Shown here: positions 33,289-40,469 of the stretch, one piece after another
Numbering within the stretch: position 1 is the first letter of the stretch
Layout: every line of letters begins with the position of its first letter
Virus record (IMG/VR): IMGVR_UViG_3300005529_000009
Span: 1 to 64,000 of that record
Source of the DNA: a virus
DNA length: 64,000 nt
Strand: one strand, 5' to 3'
The notes under the pieces: model-generated
What the model was told of the DNA's origin: nothing
The model's input: only the letters and a program-made list of their open reading frames with translations
The model's database searches: none
Position numbers and translations under genes: made by a program

Positions 33289-33602
33289 TCCCGGACGTGT
33301 TCTCCGGCATCCGAGCCGACGTGATGCACCTTCGCTGCCGAGCTGAGTGGGTGCTGGTCTGCGCCAGTCCTCCCACCTTTCGCCCGGCCGCCGCGACGGA
33401 ACTTGTCCTGATGGTGCTTGGTACGTCCGCCTTCGGCCTTCATGTGGTGCATGGAGTGCTTCTTGACTTTGGCATGGACAGAACCGCCGTGCTTGCGCTC
33501 TTCGCCTTCCGCTTCCTTGCGGACGTTGGAATCGCCGCCGGCATAGTAATCGGCCTTGCCGCCGTCTTTCTTTTTCTCGTGGTGCTTGTGACGATGCTTC
33601 AT
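33285..33602 (-). CDS. His/Lys-rich GGR-motif protein, 105 aa
   Basis: MKHRHKHHEKKKDGGKADYY opens a very basic, His-rich protein. It carries ERKHGGSVHAKVKKHS, KAEGGRTKHHQDKFRRGGRA and KGGRTGADQ, the same Gly-Gly-Arg motif as several virion proteins here. No catalytic motif. It may bind nucleic acid or serve as an assembly linker. The stop overlaps the next frame as CTGA. Confidence 0.65.
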   Translation of the reverse strand: MKHRHKHHEKKKDGGKADYYAGGDSNVRKEAEGEERKHGGSVHAKVKKHSMHHMKAEGGRTKHHQDKFRRGGRAKGGRTGADQHPLSSAAKVHHVGSDAGEHVRD

Positions 33603-33613
33603 GGAAGTTGTCC

Positions 33614-34582
33614 TTAAGTTGCCGCAACGGCAATGCCGGCAAGGGCCGTGCTATTGGTGCCGCCGGTTGAGATGCCGACAATGTAGGTTGACGTGCCGGA
33701 GGTCGCGATCGCCGTCGCCCCGAGGCTGATGCTGTTCGGCGTGAGCAATGCCGCCCCGCCGTTCGTCGCATTGATAGCCAATGCCACGCTGATGTTCGTC
33801 GCGTTCGTCATCAAAGCGTCATTGATGAACTGACAATCATCAAACAGGAAATAACCGCTGATGGTATTCGACAGCGCGGTCACATGCGTATTGCCGACAA
33901 TCACCGATTGCATCGGGAAAACGCAACTCTGGAACTTTGAAGATCCAGCACCTGCCAACAACCCAACCGTGGCGTTGGCATTCGTGCCGCGCGCCACTGC
34001 ATCACCGCCGATGATGCAATTCTGAAAGGTGTTGTTGGTCGAGGCCATCGTCAATGCGCGTGTGCCGGCGGCGTTTGCCGCTAGAGCAGCACCACACTGA
34101 TTGATATTGCAGTTGATATACGTGTTCTGGCCGCCGGCCTCCGCCCACGCAACCTGATTGGTCGCCTGTGCGATACCACTGAGAACCGAGACGTTCTGGA
34201 AGATGCATCCAGTTGCCGTTACGTTAACCAGTGGGGTAATGGCACCCGAACTTGCCGCCGTATTGGCAACCGAGATCGAAGCCGTGCCGTAGTTGCCTCC
34301 GGTCAGCCCGATCAGGTGGGTGTTGTTCTTGGACCACGTAAGGGTTGCTGTCGGGCTATAGGTGCCCGTCAGGAAGATCACGTCGTTGTTGCCCGCTGTC
34401 GCAGCCGTCAGGGCTTGCGTCAGCGTGGCAAACGGGTCTTGCGGCCCGCCAGTATTGCCGTCCGAACCTGTGGTGGCATTTACCCAGAAGTAGTTTCCAC
34501 CAAACGGCAACATGCTCGACACGCCATAAAGCGGCATGCCGAACTGGCAGACCAAATAGTTGAGGTCTGAATTTCCAGCCAT
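33614..34582 (-). CDS. Beta-helix (pectate-lyase-like) virion protein
   Basis: 322 residues. WVNATTGSDGNTGGPQDPFA is the usual opening of right-handed beta-helix domains, followed by repeated strand-turn units ending in Asn/Cys ladders (TGCIFQNVSVLSG, NTYINCNINQCGA, NTFQNCIIGGD, SKFQSCVFPMQ). Such helices form spikes or head fibres and may bind or cleave polysaccharide. Its position next to the capsid gene suggests a head fibre or decoration rather than the tailspike. Confidence 0.7.
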   Translation of the reverse strand: MAGNSDLNYLVCQFGMPLYGVSSMLPFGGNYFWVNATTGSDGNTGGPQDPFATLTQALTAATAGNNDVIFLTGTYSPTATLTWSKNNTHLIGLTGGNYGTASISVANTAASSGAITPLVNVTATGCIFQNVSVLSGIAQATNQVAWAEAGGQNTYINCNINQCGAALAANAAGTRALTMASTNNTFQNCIIGGDAVARGTNANATVGLLAGAGSSKFQSCVFPMQSVIVGNTHVTALSNTISGYFLFDDCQFINDALMTNATNISVALAINATNGGAALLTPNSISLGATAIATSGTSTYIVGISTGGTNSTALAGIAVAAT

Positions 34583-34597
34583 GTTGGTATGCCTTTC

Positions 34598-35527
34598 TTA
34601 CGAAGTTGGCGTGTTGCCGTACAGCGCGCGAGGATCGTTGTAGTTGAAGCTAAAACGCTCGAACGCCTTGACGAGCAAGTTGTCCGTGGTGAAGTCAACC
34701 TGCAAATCCATCTCGAACGGAATGCGCTCGAGATAAAGCAGGCCTGGTACGTCAGTCTTGATGTACCAAGGATACTGCGAGGTGAAGAACACGTTCTTCA
34801 CGTAGTCGGTGATGCCGCCAGCCGTTGAGGGAATGGCGTTGACATCGTTCATCGCCGTACCCGGACGGAGGTCCGTTCTCAACAGACGGATCGCCACCGG
34901 CTCGTTCTGCGGATGAATAACGAGCAACTTGCCCGTTGCCATCATGCGCAAGCCCGCGTTGTCGTAGAATCCGGTCTGAATGGAGATCATTGCATTAAGC
35001 AATGACGCTTCGTTCAAGTCCGCCTGAATAGAGGGCGTATTGGCGAAAGTCGAAACGCCATTCGAGCCACCGGGCGGGATCGGATGCGCCGTGTTCAGAA
35101 GCGAGACGCCATCGCCAACGACTGTGGCGTCGTAGGTGGTTGCGTTGTTGAACACGTTCGCGCCGTAGATTTCCTTGGTCTGCGCATAGGAACGTTGCAG
35201 GCCAAGGTTATTCGGCCGGAACTGCGACTTATACAGGTTGTCGTCGATGGTGTTGCGGGTGATCGCATAACCCAATCCAATACCAACATGGATCTGGTTA
35301 TAGACAAACGCCTCACCCGAGTTGTTGTCGAAGAACGTGTTACCGCCGTCGTTCTTGACTTGAGCGAGAGGAAGGTAGCGCATGGAAGCGGTACGTTCCT
35401 GGTTCATTTCAGATTTGCCGGTGTCGAACAGCTTGCCCCAGATATTGGGCCACTGCGTATATTCACCGACAACACCGCGGAGTCCCGGTTTCAGGAGGTC
35501 CGCGATAGCACCAAGATTGATAGCCAT
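34598..35527 (-). CDS. Major capsid protein
   Basis: 309 residues. MAINLGAIADLLKPGLRGVV opens the protein; the body has SEMNQERTASMRYLPLAQVK, FDNNSGEAFVYNQIHVGIGL, then GKLLVIHPQNEPVAIRLLRT and the closing KAFERFSFNYNDPRALYGN. Length, composition and location after scaffold and before adaptors support the coat role, and I recognise the family from rhizobial podoviruses. HK97 fold expected. Confidence 0.8.
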   Translation of the reverse strand: MAINLGAIADLLKPGLRGVVGEYTQWPNIWGKLFDTGKSEMNQERTASMRYLPLAQVKNDGGNTFFDNNSGEAFVYNQIHVGIGLGYAITRNTIDDNLYKSQFRPNNLGLQRSYAQTKEIYGANVFNNATTYDATVVGDGVSLLNTAHPIPPGGSNGVSTFANTPSIQADLNEASLLNAMISIQTGFYDNAGLRMMATGKLLVIHPQNEPVAIRLLRTDLRPGTAMNDVNAIPSTAGGITDYVKNVFFTSQYPWYIKTDVPGLLYLERIPFEMDLQVDFTTDNLLVKAFERFSFNYNDPRALYGNTPTS

Positions 35528-35539
35528 TGCGAATGCTCC

Positions 35540-36127
35540 TTACGAAATACCGGTGATACCGGTTTTGTAGATCATGTTGTTGAATGCGACCTCTAGCCAG
35601 TTGTAGCCGGAAGTAGCGACGGGATCGGTGGGGCCGTTCGGAACGCCGGTGATGATGAACGGATACGTATTCGACGTTGACACGGCATTGATGTACATGC
35701 CGGAGAAGCCGGTATTCGTTGCTCCCGTCCCGACTGCGAGTTGCGCGTTCTGGCCTACATCGGCAAACGGGAATCCCGCCGAAGATGCTTGAACGAGAAA
35801 CTTCGCAAACGGGTCGTCACAGACAAACGCCGTGATGTCGCCGTTCGCGTCGGTCGTGCCGGGCCACCAGCGGGAATAGATGATCTGCTTCGTGGCAACG
35901 GACTGATACGAACAACCGTAGAAGATGCCGGCGAGGGCAACGGTGCCGGCCGTGGCTTGAGTGATGTAACCGTTAGCAGAGCCGGTCACCGGAACAACCG
36001 CATCGCCGTAATAGATCGCCGTCGAGTTGGTCGAGGAGATCAAACGATTGGTAATGCGGTAGTTGGAGGTGCCGCCGCCAAGAGTGCTGCTTTGGGAAAA
36101 CCCAAAGGGCGCATTGGAATTGGCCAT
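35540..36127 (-). CDS. Head accessory or decoration protein, 195 aa
   Basis: MANSNAPFGFSQSSTLGGGT starts a Ser/Thr/Gly-rich beta protein with YRITNRLISSTNSTAIYYGD and IFYGCSYQSVATKQIIYSRW. It lies directly upstream of the capsid gene in transcription. AGGACA precedes the ATG. Proteins of this kind cap capsid threefold axes or modulate assembly; the role here is inferred. Confidence 0.7.
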   Translation of the reverse strand: MANSNAPFGFSQSSTLGGGTSNYRITNRLISSTNSTAIYYGDAVVPVTGSANGYITQATAGTVALAGIFYGCSYQSVATKQIIYSRWWPGTTDANGDITAFVCDDPFAKFLVQASSAGFPFADVGQNAQLAVGTGATNTGFSGMYINAVSTSNTYPFIITGVPNGPTDPVATSGYNWLEVAFNNMIYKTGITGIS

Positions 36128-36181
36128 AGAAATGTCCTGTCATCGGCATCGCATGGTCCTCCATGAGCTTGCCAAGGTGAG

Positions 36182-36198
36182 TGTCGCGACCCGCGACA
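36182..36198. repeat. Perfect 17-bp palindrome in the leader of the capsid genes
   Basis: TGTCGCG-ACC-CGCGACA lies in the 132-base gap between the 36260-36772 and 35540-36127 genes, upstream of the head genes on the minus strand. No T-run follows, so it may be an mRNA processing or stability hairpin, or an operator. Confidence 0.45.
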
Positions 36199-36259
36199 GG
36201 TTTTGAGATTGAGCTGACCGGCTAGCCTAGACAGTCAGGTGAGAGCCGCACATGCGGTT

Positions 36260-36772
36260 TTATTCTTCAACCGGAATCGGCCGCATTGCCTGTTCTTGAA
36301 TGCCGCCGGGGTTGCCTTTGAAATTGCCAAACTCTTTTGGCGTAAGCCGTGAAACGCCGTTCTTTCGGTTCTGATCCTGGAGTTGCTGGTCGGCAAGGCG
36401 CTTGGTTTCGGCGCGGGCTTTCTCCTCAAGTTCCTTCGGCCGCGCCATCAACAACATGCCGTCCGTAATCGCCGGCCCAGCCGCGCCATCGGCATAGAGT
36501 TCATGGACTTCCTGCATATCGACGGGCTCAAAGCCCTGCCGCCGCATGAGTGCAAGATGCGAAACTTGTTCCTCGCCTTTAACGGTATGCGCCTTCCATT
36601 CAAATGAAATATCGGGATACCGCTCGCGAATTGAACTTGGTAATTCAAGGCGGTTCTGATTGGTGGCGAACTCGCGGGTTTTATTCCGCAGCCTATCACG
36701 CAATGAAGGACGGCTATTCTCACGCAATGGAGGCCGCCCGGGGCCGCGCTTTTCGACAAATGTCTCGCTCAT
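36260..36772 (-). CDS. Hypothetical phage protein, 170 aa
   Basis: A basic N-terminus with GRPPLRENSRPSLRDRLRNK is followed by IRERYPDISFEWKAHTVKGE and an Ala/Glu-rich helical C-terminus. I recognise the family from head regions of rhizobial phages; function unknown. The A/T-hook-like GRPP could touch DNA. Confidence 0.6.
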   Translation of the reverse strand: MSETFVEKRGPGRPPLRENSRPSLRDRLRNKTREFATNQNRLELPSSIRERYPDISFEWKAHTVKGEEQVSHLALMRRQGFEPVDMQEVHELYADGAAGPAITDGMLLMARPKELEEKARAETKRLADQQLQDQNRKNGVSRLTPKEFGNFKGNPGGIQEQAMRPIPVEE

Positions 36773-36954
36773 GACGACACCAAATCGCCTTTCCAGGAGC
36801 CGCTAGGACATGTGTAAATGTAAGGGGAAAAAACAGCAGGCGACTTACCAAGTTCAGCAACGCGCTCTTTAATGCGCACCCACTGCTTAGGAGTGGGAAT
36901 ATTGATACATTCAGTATAACCGTCGAACCACCATTTGAACTCTTCTGCGGTCAT
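36769..36954 (-). CDS. Hypothetical protein, 61 aa
   Basis: MTAEEFKWWFDGYTECINIP, then a helical segment and TYTCPSGSWKGD-like end. The WWFDGY element is seen in small phage proteins of the scaffold region. ATGA overlap on both sides fixes the start. Function unknown. Confidence 0.6.
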   Translation of the reverse strand: MTAEEFKWWFDGYTECINIPTPKQWVRIKERVAELGKSPAVFSPYIYTCPSGSWKGDLVSS

Positions 36955-37127
36955 TTATTGCTTTCCTCAAATGCTGTCGCGGCGTCTTGGACAATGTGGC
37001 GGATGGTGGCGGCAGATAACGGCGCGCAACTAGAAACGTCGTAAATCATCATATCCAGGCGTAGACGCGCACCCATCCGCATCAAATAATCGCCGATAGC
37101 GTTTTCTATTGCAGCTTCTTTGCTCAA
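36951..37127 (-). CDS. Hypothetical protein, 58 aa, TTG start
   Basis: The TTG at 37127 overlaps the scaffold-gene stop as TTGA; the upstream extension is a shadow of the scaffold gene. The product is LSKEAAIENAIGDYLMRMGA and continues helical to AFEESNK. No family recognised. Confidence 0.6.
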   Translation of the reverse strand: MSKEAAIENAIGDYLMRMGARLRLDMMIYDVSSCAPLSAATIRHIVQDAATAFEESNK

Positions 37128-38044
37128 TGCTGATAGCGGCCGATCTTGCCGTCCGCTTCCAAGGCTTTCAGGTTGTTCCAATAGTCAATCTCCCGCTCCC
37201 GTTCGGTTTTCTTCGGGTCGCCGTAAAGATGCGCGGCTTCGACCTGTTCTTTGGTCAAGGTAATGCGCTGGCGACCATTGGAAGAACCATCACGCGACAC
37301 TGGAGCGGCCACGGGAGCTTGCCTTTGTTTCGGCGGAGGATCGTCCACTTGCTTCGGCGGATTAAGCTTCCCCTCGATATATGAGAAATATTCGGGAGTG
37401 TCGGGGCGGATGCCGTCGTCCTCGGATGCATAGTGAGCTGCAAGTACGCGGCTGTGGAGTCGCGGCATACCGCGCCCGTCCTTGACCACCAAATCGCGAT
37501 GCTGCCTTAGCCAAGCCTGGCTCGCGGGTGGAAACGCGCTGATGAATTGCTCGGTCGGATCCTGCTGAACTTGAGGCTGTTCAACACGCCCCTCGATACG
37601 CTGTCCTTGTGGAGGAACCGACGCCTTGATGTGCTCAAGCTGAACTAGGCGGGCACTGGCGAGAGCAATCGCCTTTTGGGCTTCCGCCGCCTTGTCCCAT
37701 TCCCCGGCTTCCATGGCCCGTTTATATTCGACGGTCGCCATATCGGTTTCGCGCGTGGCCGCTTCCATCGCCGTTGCAATGGTGTTCAACTGCTCGGACT
37801 GAACCTGCCCGCGGTATTGGGTTGCTTCCTGTTCCCGGTCTCGTGCTCTTTGCTCGGCGGCAACGCGTTCACGCCGTTCGGCCTCAGCGGTTTCCCGCGC
37901 CGCTTTCTCCGCCGCTTGGGCAGAGGCTAATTGCTGCTGGAGTTTTTCCGCTGCTTCGTCGGCGGCCGACTTGTCGGGTTCTTTCTTCTCGACAACTTCG
38001 ACAGCCGGTTCCTTTTCAAGAGCTTTGATTTCTTCGTCGGTCAT
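37124..38044 (-). CDS. Capsid scaffold-like protein
   Basis: 306 residues, highly charged. Residues 1-110 form a Glu/Ala/Arg coiled coil (AEKAARETAEAERRERVAAE). A helical middle (MEAATRETDMATVEYKRAME) and a Pro/Gln-rich hinge follow; the C-terminus (EREREIDYWNNLKALEADGK) could contact coat protein. Composition, length and location between the GroES-like gene and the capsid gene fit a scaffold. No protease motif was seen. Confidence 0.65.
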   Translation of the reverse strand: MTDEEIKALEKEPAVEVVEKKEPDKSAADEAAEKLQQQLASAQAAEKAARETAEAERRERVAAEQRARDREQEATQYRGQVQSEQLNTIATAMEAATRETDMATVEYKRAMEAGEWDKAAEAQKAIALASARLVQLEHIKASVPPQGQRIEGRVEQPQVQQDPTEQFISAFPPASQAWLRQHRDLVVKDGRGMPRLHSRVLAAHYASEDDGIRPDTPEYFSYIEGKLNPPKQVDDPPPKQRQAPVAAPVSRDGSSNGRQRITLTKEQVEAAHLYGDPKKTEREREIDYWNNLKALEADGKIGRYQH

Positions 38045-38448
38045 CAGTACACCACGTCCGGCTCGTCAAGAATCATGCGAATCTCAAAATCCCTGACTAC
38101 GCGACAAAGCTGATTATGGAGCTGAGTTTTACGCCCGTCAGTCACCCACATTTGCACCCAATCGCCTACTTTGGCCTTTTCTTCTTCGTTGAACTTGTAG
38201 TCGTCGCTATCAACGAACGCCTGTGAGCCGAGCTTCAGAACCAATCCGACTTTGCCTTGGTGCTCATCTTCCTTCCGGGTAACATCAGAAAGGAAAATTC
38301 CTGAAGCAGTTTTTTCCGGTCGAAGATAAACCCCGAGCAACACTTGATTGCCAGTTAAGCTACGTACACCCTTCAAATGCTTGACCCGATCCCAAATCTC
38401 CTTCGCGGGATCGTTTTCGTGTACCATCTTCATTGCAGAAGGCATCAA
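38044..38448 (-). CDS. GroES-like co-chaperonin
   Basis: 134 residues. QVLLGVYLRPEKTASGIFLS is a good match to the Cpn10 opening and mobile-loop entry, then GKVGLVLKLGSQAF corresponds to the conserved G-x-V-x-x-x-G strand and KVGDWVQMWVTDGRKTQL to the K-V-G-D-x-V strand; FEIRMILDEPDVVY ends like the Cpn10 D-I-x-A-x-x strand. It would pair with host GroEL to fold capsid protein, like T4 gp31. The N-terminal 30 residues are extra. Confidence 0.7.
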   Translation of the reverse strand: MMPSAMKMVHENDPAKEIWDRVKHLKGVRSLTGNQVLLGVYLRPEKTASGIFLSDVTRKEDEHQGKVGLVLKLGSQAFVDSDDYKFNEEEKAKVGDWVQMWVTDGRKTQLHNQLCRVVRDFEIRMILDEPDVVY

Positions 38449-38646
38449 TCACCCTTGATTGTCGTAGAGTTTGGATTCGACCTGTTCGCAGATAGCGATA
38501 ACGTCCGTTATCGCCTGCAAGTAGCCGACGCGGTTTTTGTAGTCGTCAAATGACAATGCTATGCCGGAGCACAGCAGTCGTTTCAGTGGTTCGGTTTTTT
38601 CGTCCAGTTCGCGCCGCAGCGCGGCGTGAAAGCCGTCGCGGATCAC
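38449..38646 (-). CDS. Hypothetical phage protein, 65 aa
   Basis: A helical protein with FHAALRRELDEKTEPLKRLL, then FDDYKNRVGYLQAITDVIAI. I recognise this short family from phages, placed between portal and scaffold; function unknown. Overlaps 38643-39071. Confidence 0.6.
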   Translation of the reverse strand: MIRDGFHAALRRELDEKTEPLKRLLCSGIALSFDDYKNRVGYLQAITDVIAICEQVESKLYDNQG

Positions 38647-39071
38647 GCGGCTTTTTCAATTATCGGGGCCTTCCTTGAAGCCCGCACCAATCGGCAAAAC
38701 GCACCAACCTTACGCCAATTCTTGTCCGCAAAGCACTTTCGGTCAGTTATGAAATCCATGTCCGGCCCGTTAATGTCGTATTTCTGCACAACGTAAACGT
38801 CGGAGATTTCTTCTTCCAAGCGGATACGCCAGTAAATCCGCCCATCTTTTTCGGAAAGGTAATTGTCAAGCTGCCGATGCATCATCACGGCAACAACCTT
38901 CTCTCCAACCTTTTCGTCGCCAGGTCTTACAAATGAATGAGCAAAAAACTCACGATATGGCTCACCAATTTCGCAAATCGCCGCCGGAATCCCGTCAGTC
39001 TGATCCTCAAACCCATTGAGCCAGTCGTGCAGTTCCTTGAAGGTCTCAGGATACAACTTTGCTTTTGCCAT
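38643..39071 (-). CDS. Hypothetical phage protein, 142 aa
   Basis: Start is ATG 39071 (MAKAKLYPETFKELHDWLNG). Beta-rich centre with VVAVMMHRQLDNYLSEKDGR and IYWRIRLEEEISDVYVVQKY; a basic end. No recognised family. Part of the portal-to-scaffold gene block. Confidence 0.55.
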   Translation of the reverse strand: MAKAKLYPETFKELHDWLNGFEDQTDGIPAAICEIGEPYREFFAHSFVRPGDEKVGEKVVAVMMHRQLDNYLSEKDGRIYWRIRLEEEISDVYVVQKYDINGPDMDFITDRKCFADKNWRKVGAFCRLVRASRKAPIIEKAA

Positions 39072-39101
39072 CTTGCCCTCCGGGCGTAAGCGCACCACGC
39101 T

Positions 39102-39296
39102 TTAGTTCGGCTTCTTCTCCACCACTTGCCAATGCGGCGCGGAGACAATCATCATTGCCCCGTTCGCCAGCAGGATTTGATAATAGTTGGCGTCCACGAC
39201 ATCCAACGTTGGCTCGCCCTCAATATCGAGCATCCCCATAATGGGGCAGACCATCGGATTGCCGTAGAGCTCGACTTCTACAGACAGGCAGCGCAT
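39102..39296 (-). CDS. Hypothetical phage protein, 64 aa
   Basis: MRCLSVEVELYGNPMVCPIM and a strand-rich C-terminus (YQILLANGAMMIVSAPHWQV). The ATG overlaps the preceding stop (TAATG). Small beta barrel is likely; function unknown. Confidence 0.55.
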   Translation of the reverse strand: MRCLSVEVELYGNPMVCPIMGMLDIEGEPTLDVVDANYYQILLANGAMMIVSAPHWQVVEKKPN

Positions 39297-39985
39297 TAAA
39301 CTTTCTTCGGCTTGGCGTGCGCTTTCTTGCCGTAGGCTTTAATCTTTTCCTTGCGGCCGTCGCCCGTCAGTGACCCAGCATCAAACGTCCGGCCGCCTTT
39401 CTTGAAGCCTTTCGGCGCACCAAGCTTTTGCGCGTGCGCCGTCTTGACCTTCTGCGGATACTGCGGGGCTGTGGATGACGCCACTTTGCCGCCGCGCTTG
39501 AACGCGCGCCCACCCGCCGCGTGTGGCGGCATCATCGGCGGCATTCCGGGCCTTGGCGGAAGAGCACCGGGCGGCAGACCGGGAGGGGGTCCTGCCGGCC
39601 CGGGCATACCCGCAGCCATTCCCGGAGGAGCTATGGCAGGAGGTGCTGCGGGGCGAGGCATCGGAGGCGGCATCATGGGAGCCTGATGCGGGCTGACCAT
39701 GACATTGACGGTCGTGCCTTTGTGCTTGGTACGGCCGCCACGAGCGAACTTGCCGAGATTTCGCTTGGGCTTTTTGCCTTCGGCGCCAACAGAAGCAAGA
39801 CCGACAGAAGCCTGCGGGCCGTTGGGAATCTCCTGCCCCGGCTTTTCGGCCATGAACATGCCGCCGCCGGATGTGCCGCCGGTTGAAGTATTGCCAGCCG
39901 GATTGCGCGGCGTGCCATGGTAGCCGGCAATGCGTCTTAGCTTGTCGGCGTGCCCGTCGCGGGCTTCTTTCAGGTGCGGGTGCAT
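39296..39985 (-). CDS. Pro/Gly-rich protein with GGR motifs, 229 aa
   Basis: A low-complexity centre of Pro/Met/Gly/Ala (about residues 105-155) is flanked by the motifs FARGGRTKHKGTTVNVMV, HAAGGRAFKRGGKVAS and FKKGGRTFDAGSLTGDG; the C-terminus is Lys-rich. These motifs recur in the ejection proteins and in 33285-33602 and 55620-56054. It may be an internal head protein or linker. The gene faces the plus-strand 40012-40185 gene across 26 bases. Confidence 0.6.
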   Translation of the reverse strand: MHPHLKEARDGHADKLRRIAGYHGTPRNPAGNTSTGGTSGGGMFMAEKPGQEIPNGPQASVGLASVGAEGKKPKRNLGKFARGGRTKHKGTTVNVMVSPHQAPMMPPPMPRPAAPPAIAPPGMAAGMPGPAGPPPGLPPGALPPRPGMPPMMPPHAAGGRAFKRGGKVASSTAPQYPQKVKTAHAQKLGAPKGFKKGGRTFDAGSLTGDGRKEKIKAYGKKAHAKPKKV

Positions 39986-40011
39986 ATTATATTAGCCTTT
40001 CGGAGGGCGCC

Positions 40012-40185
40012 ATGAACCATACAACCGCTCGCAAAGGAAAACGTATCCACGTTATCTTGGTGAACGGCCGGGCATTCATTGACAAACTAGTGGCCAACAA
40101 AAGCCAGCATTACGAGTTTGAGCGAGAGGGCCGAATTGCGAAAGAGAGTATCAGGTCGTTCTCAATTGCGCGGAAAGCTGCCTAG
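40012..40185 (+). CDS. Plus-strand insert gene, 57 aa
   Basis: The only plus-strand frames within the minus late operon are this one and 42899-43099. Start ATG 40012 follows CGGAGGGCGCC. The product is basic (MNHTTARKGKRIHVILVNGR) with a likely small alpha/beta fold. It ends at a CTAG that serves as stop codon on both strands, for this gene and for 40182-40469. It is moron-like in orientation and position. Function unknown. Confidence 0.6.
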   Translation: MNHTTARKGKRIHVILVNGRAFIDKLVANKSQHYEFEREGRIAKESIRSFSIARKAA

Positions 40186-40469
40186 ATGAGATCCGCCAGC
40201 AACTCGATTAGATAGCGGCGCGCGTTCGGCACCGTATCCCACTTGGCAAAGCCGCGAGTTTCCGAAACTTTCGCCTCGATAAACAACTCAATCGCGTCCG
40301 CCAATTCTTCCGTTTTGACGCGGCGCTGTTCGGCAGCGATTTCAGCCAACCTCTCAGCGGAAAGCGGAGCCGTGGACCAATTCTTTGCTAACTCGACAGG
40401 CGGCACAACCTCATCGCCAATGTCGATTTTATGTGACTGCGTAGATGATATTTTCCGTTTAGCGCTCAC
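40182..40469 (-). CDS. Hypothetical phage protein, 95 aa
   Basis: MSAKRKISSTQSHKIDIGDE, then a long helix APLSAERLAEIAAEQRRVKT and a second helix. It follows the portal gene with a 4-bp overlap. Helical charged composition; no recognised family. Confidence 0.55.
   Translation of the reverse strand: MSAKRKISSTQSHKIDIGDEVVPPVELAKNWSTAPLSAERLAEIAAEQRRVKTEELADAIELFIEAKVSETRGFAKWDTVPNARRYLIELLADLI

Noticed and set aside
33028-33771. Long minus-strand frame of 247 codons
   Set aside because: Its first two thirds are the out-of-phase shadow of 33285-33602 and are Arg/Pro-rich; only the last 86 codons look real.
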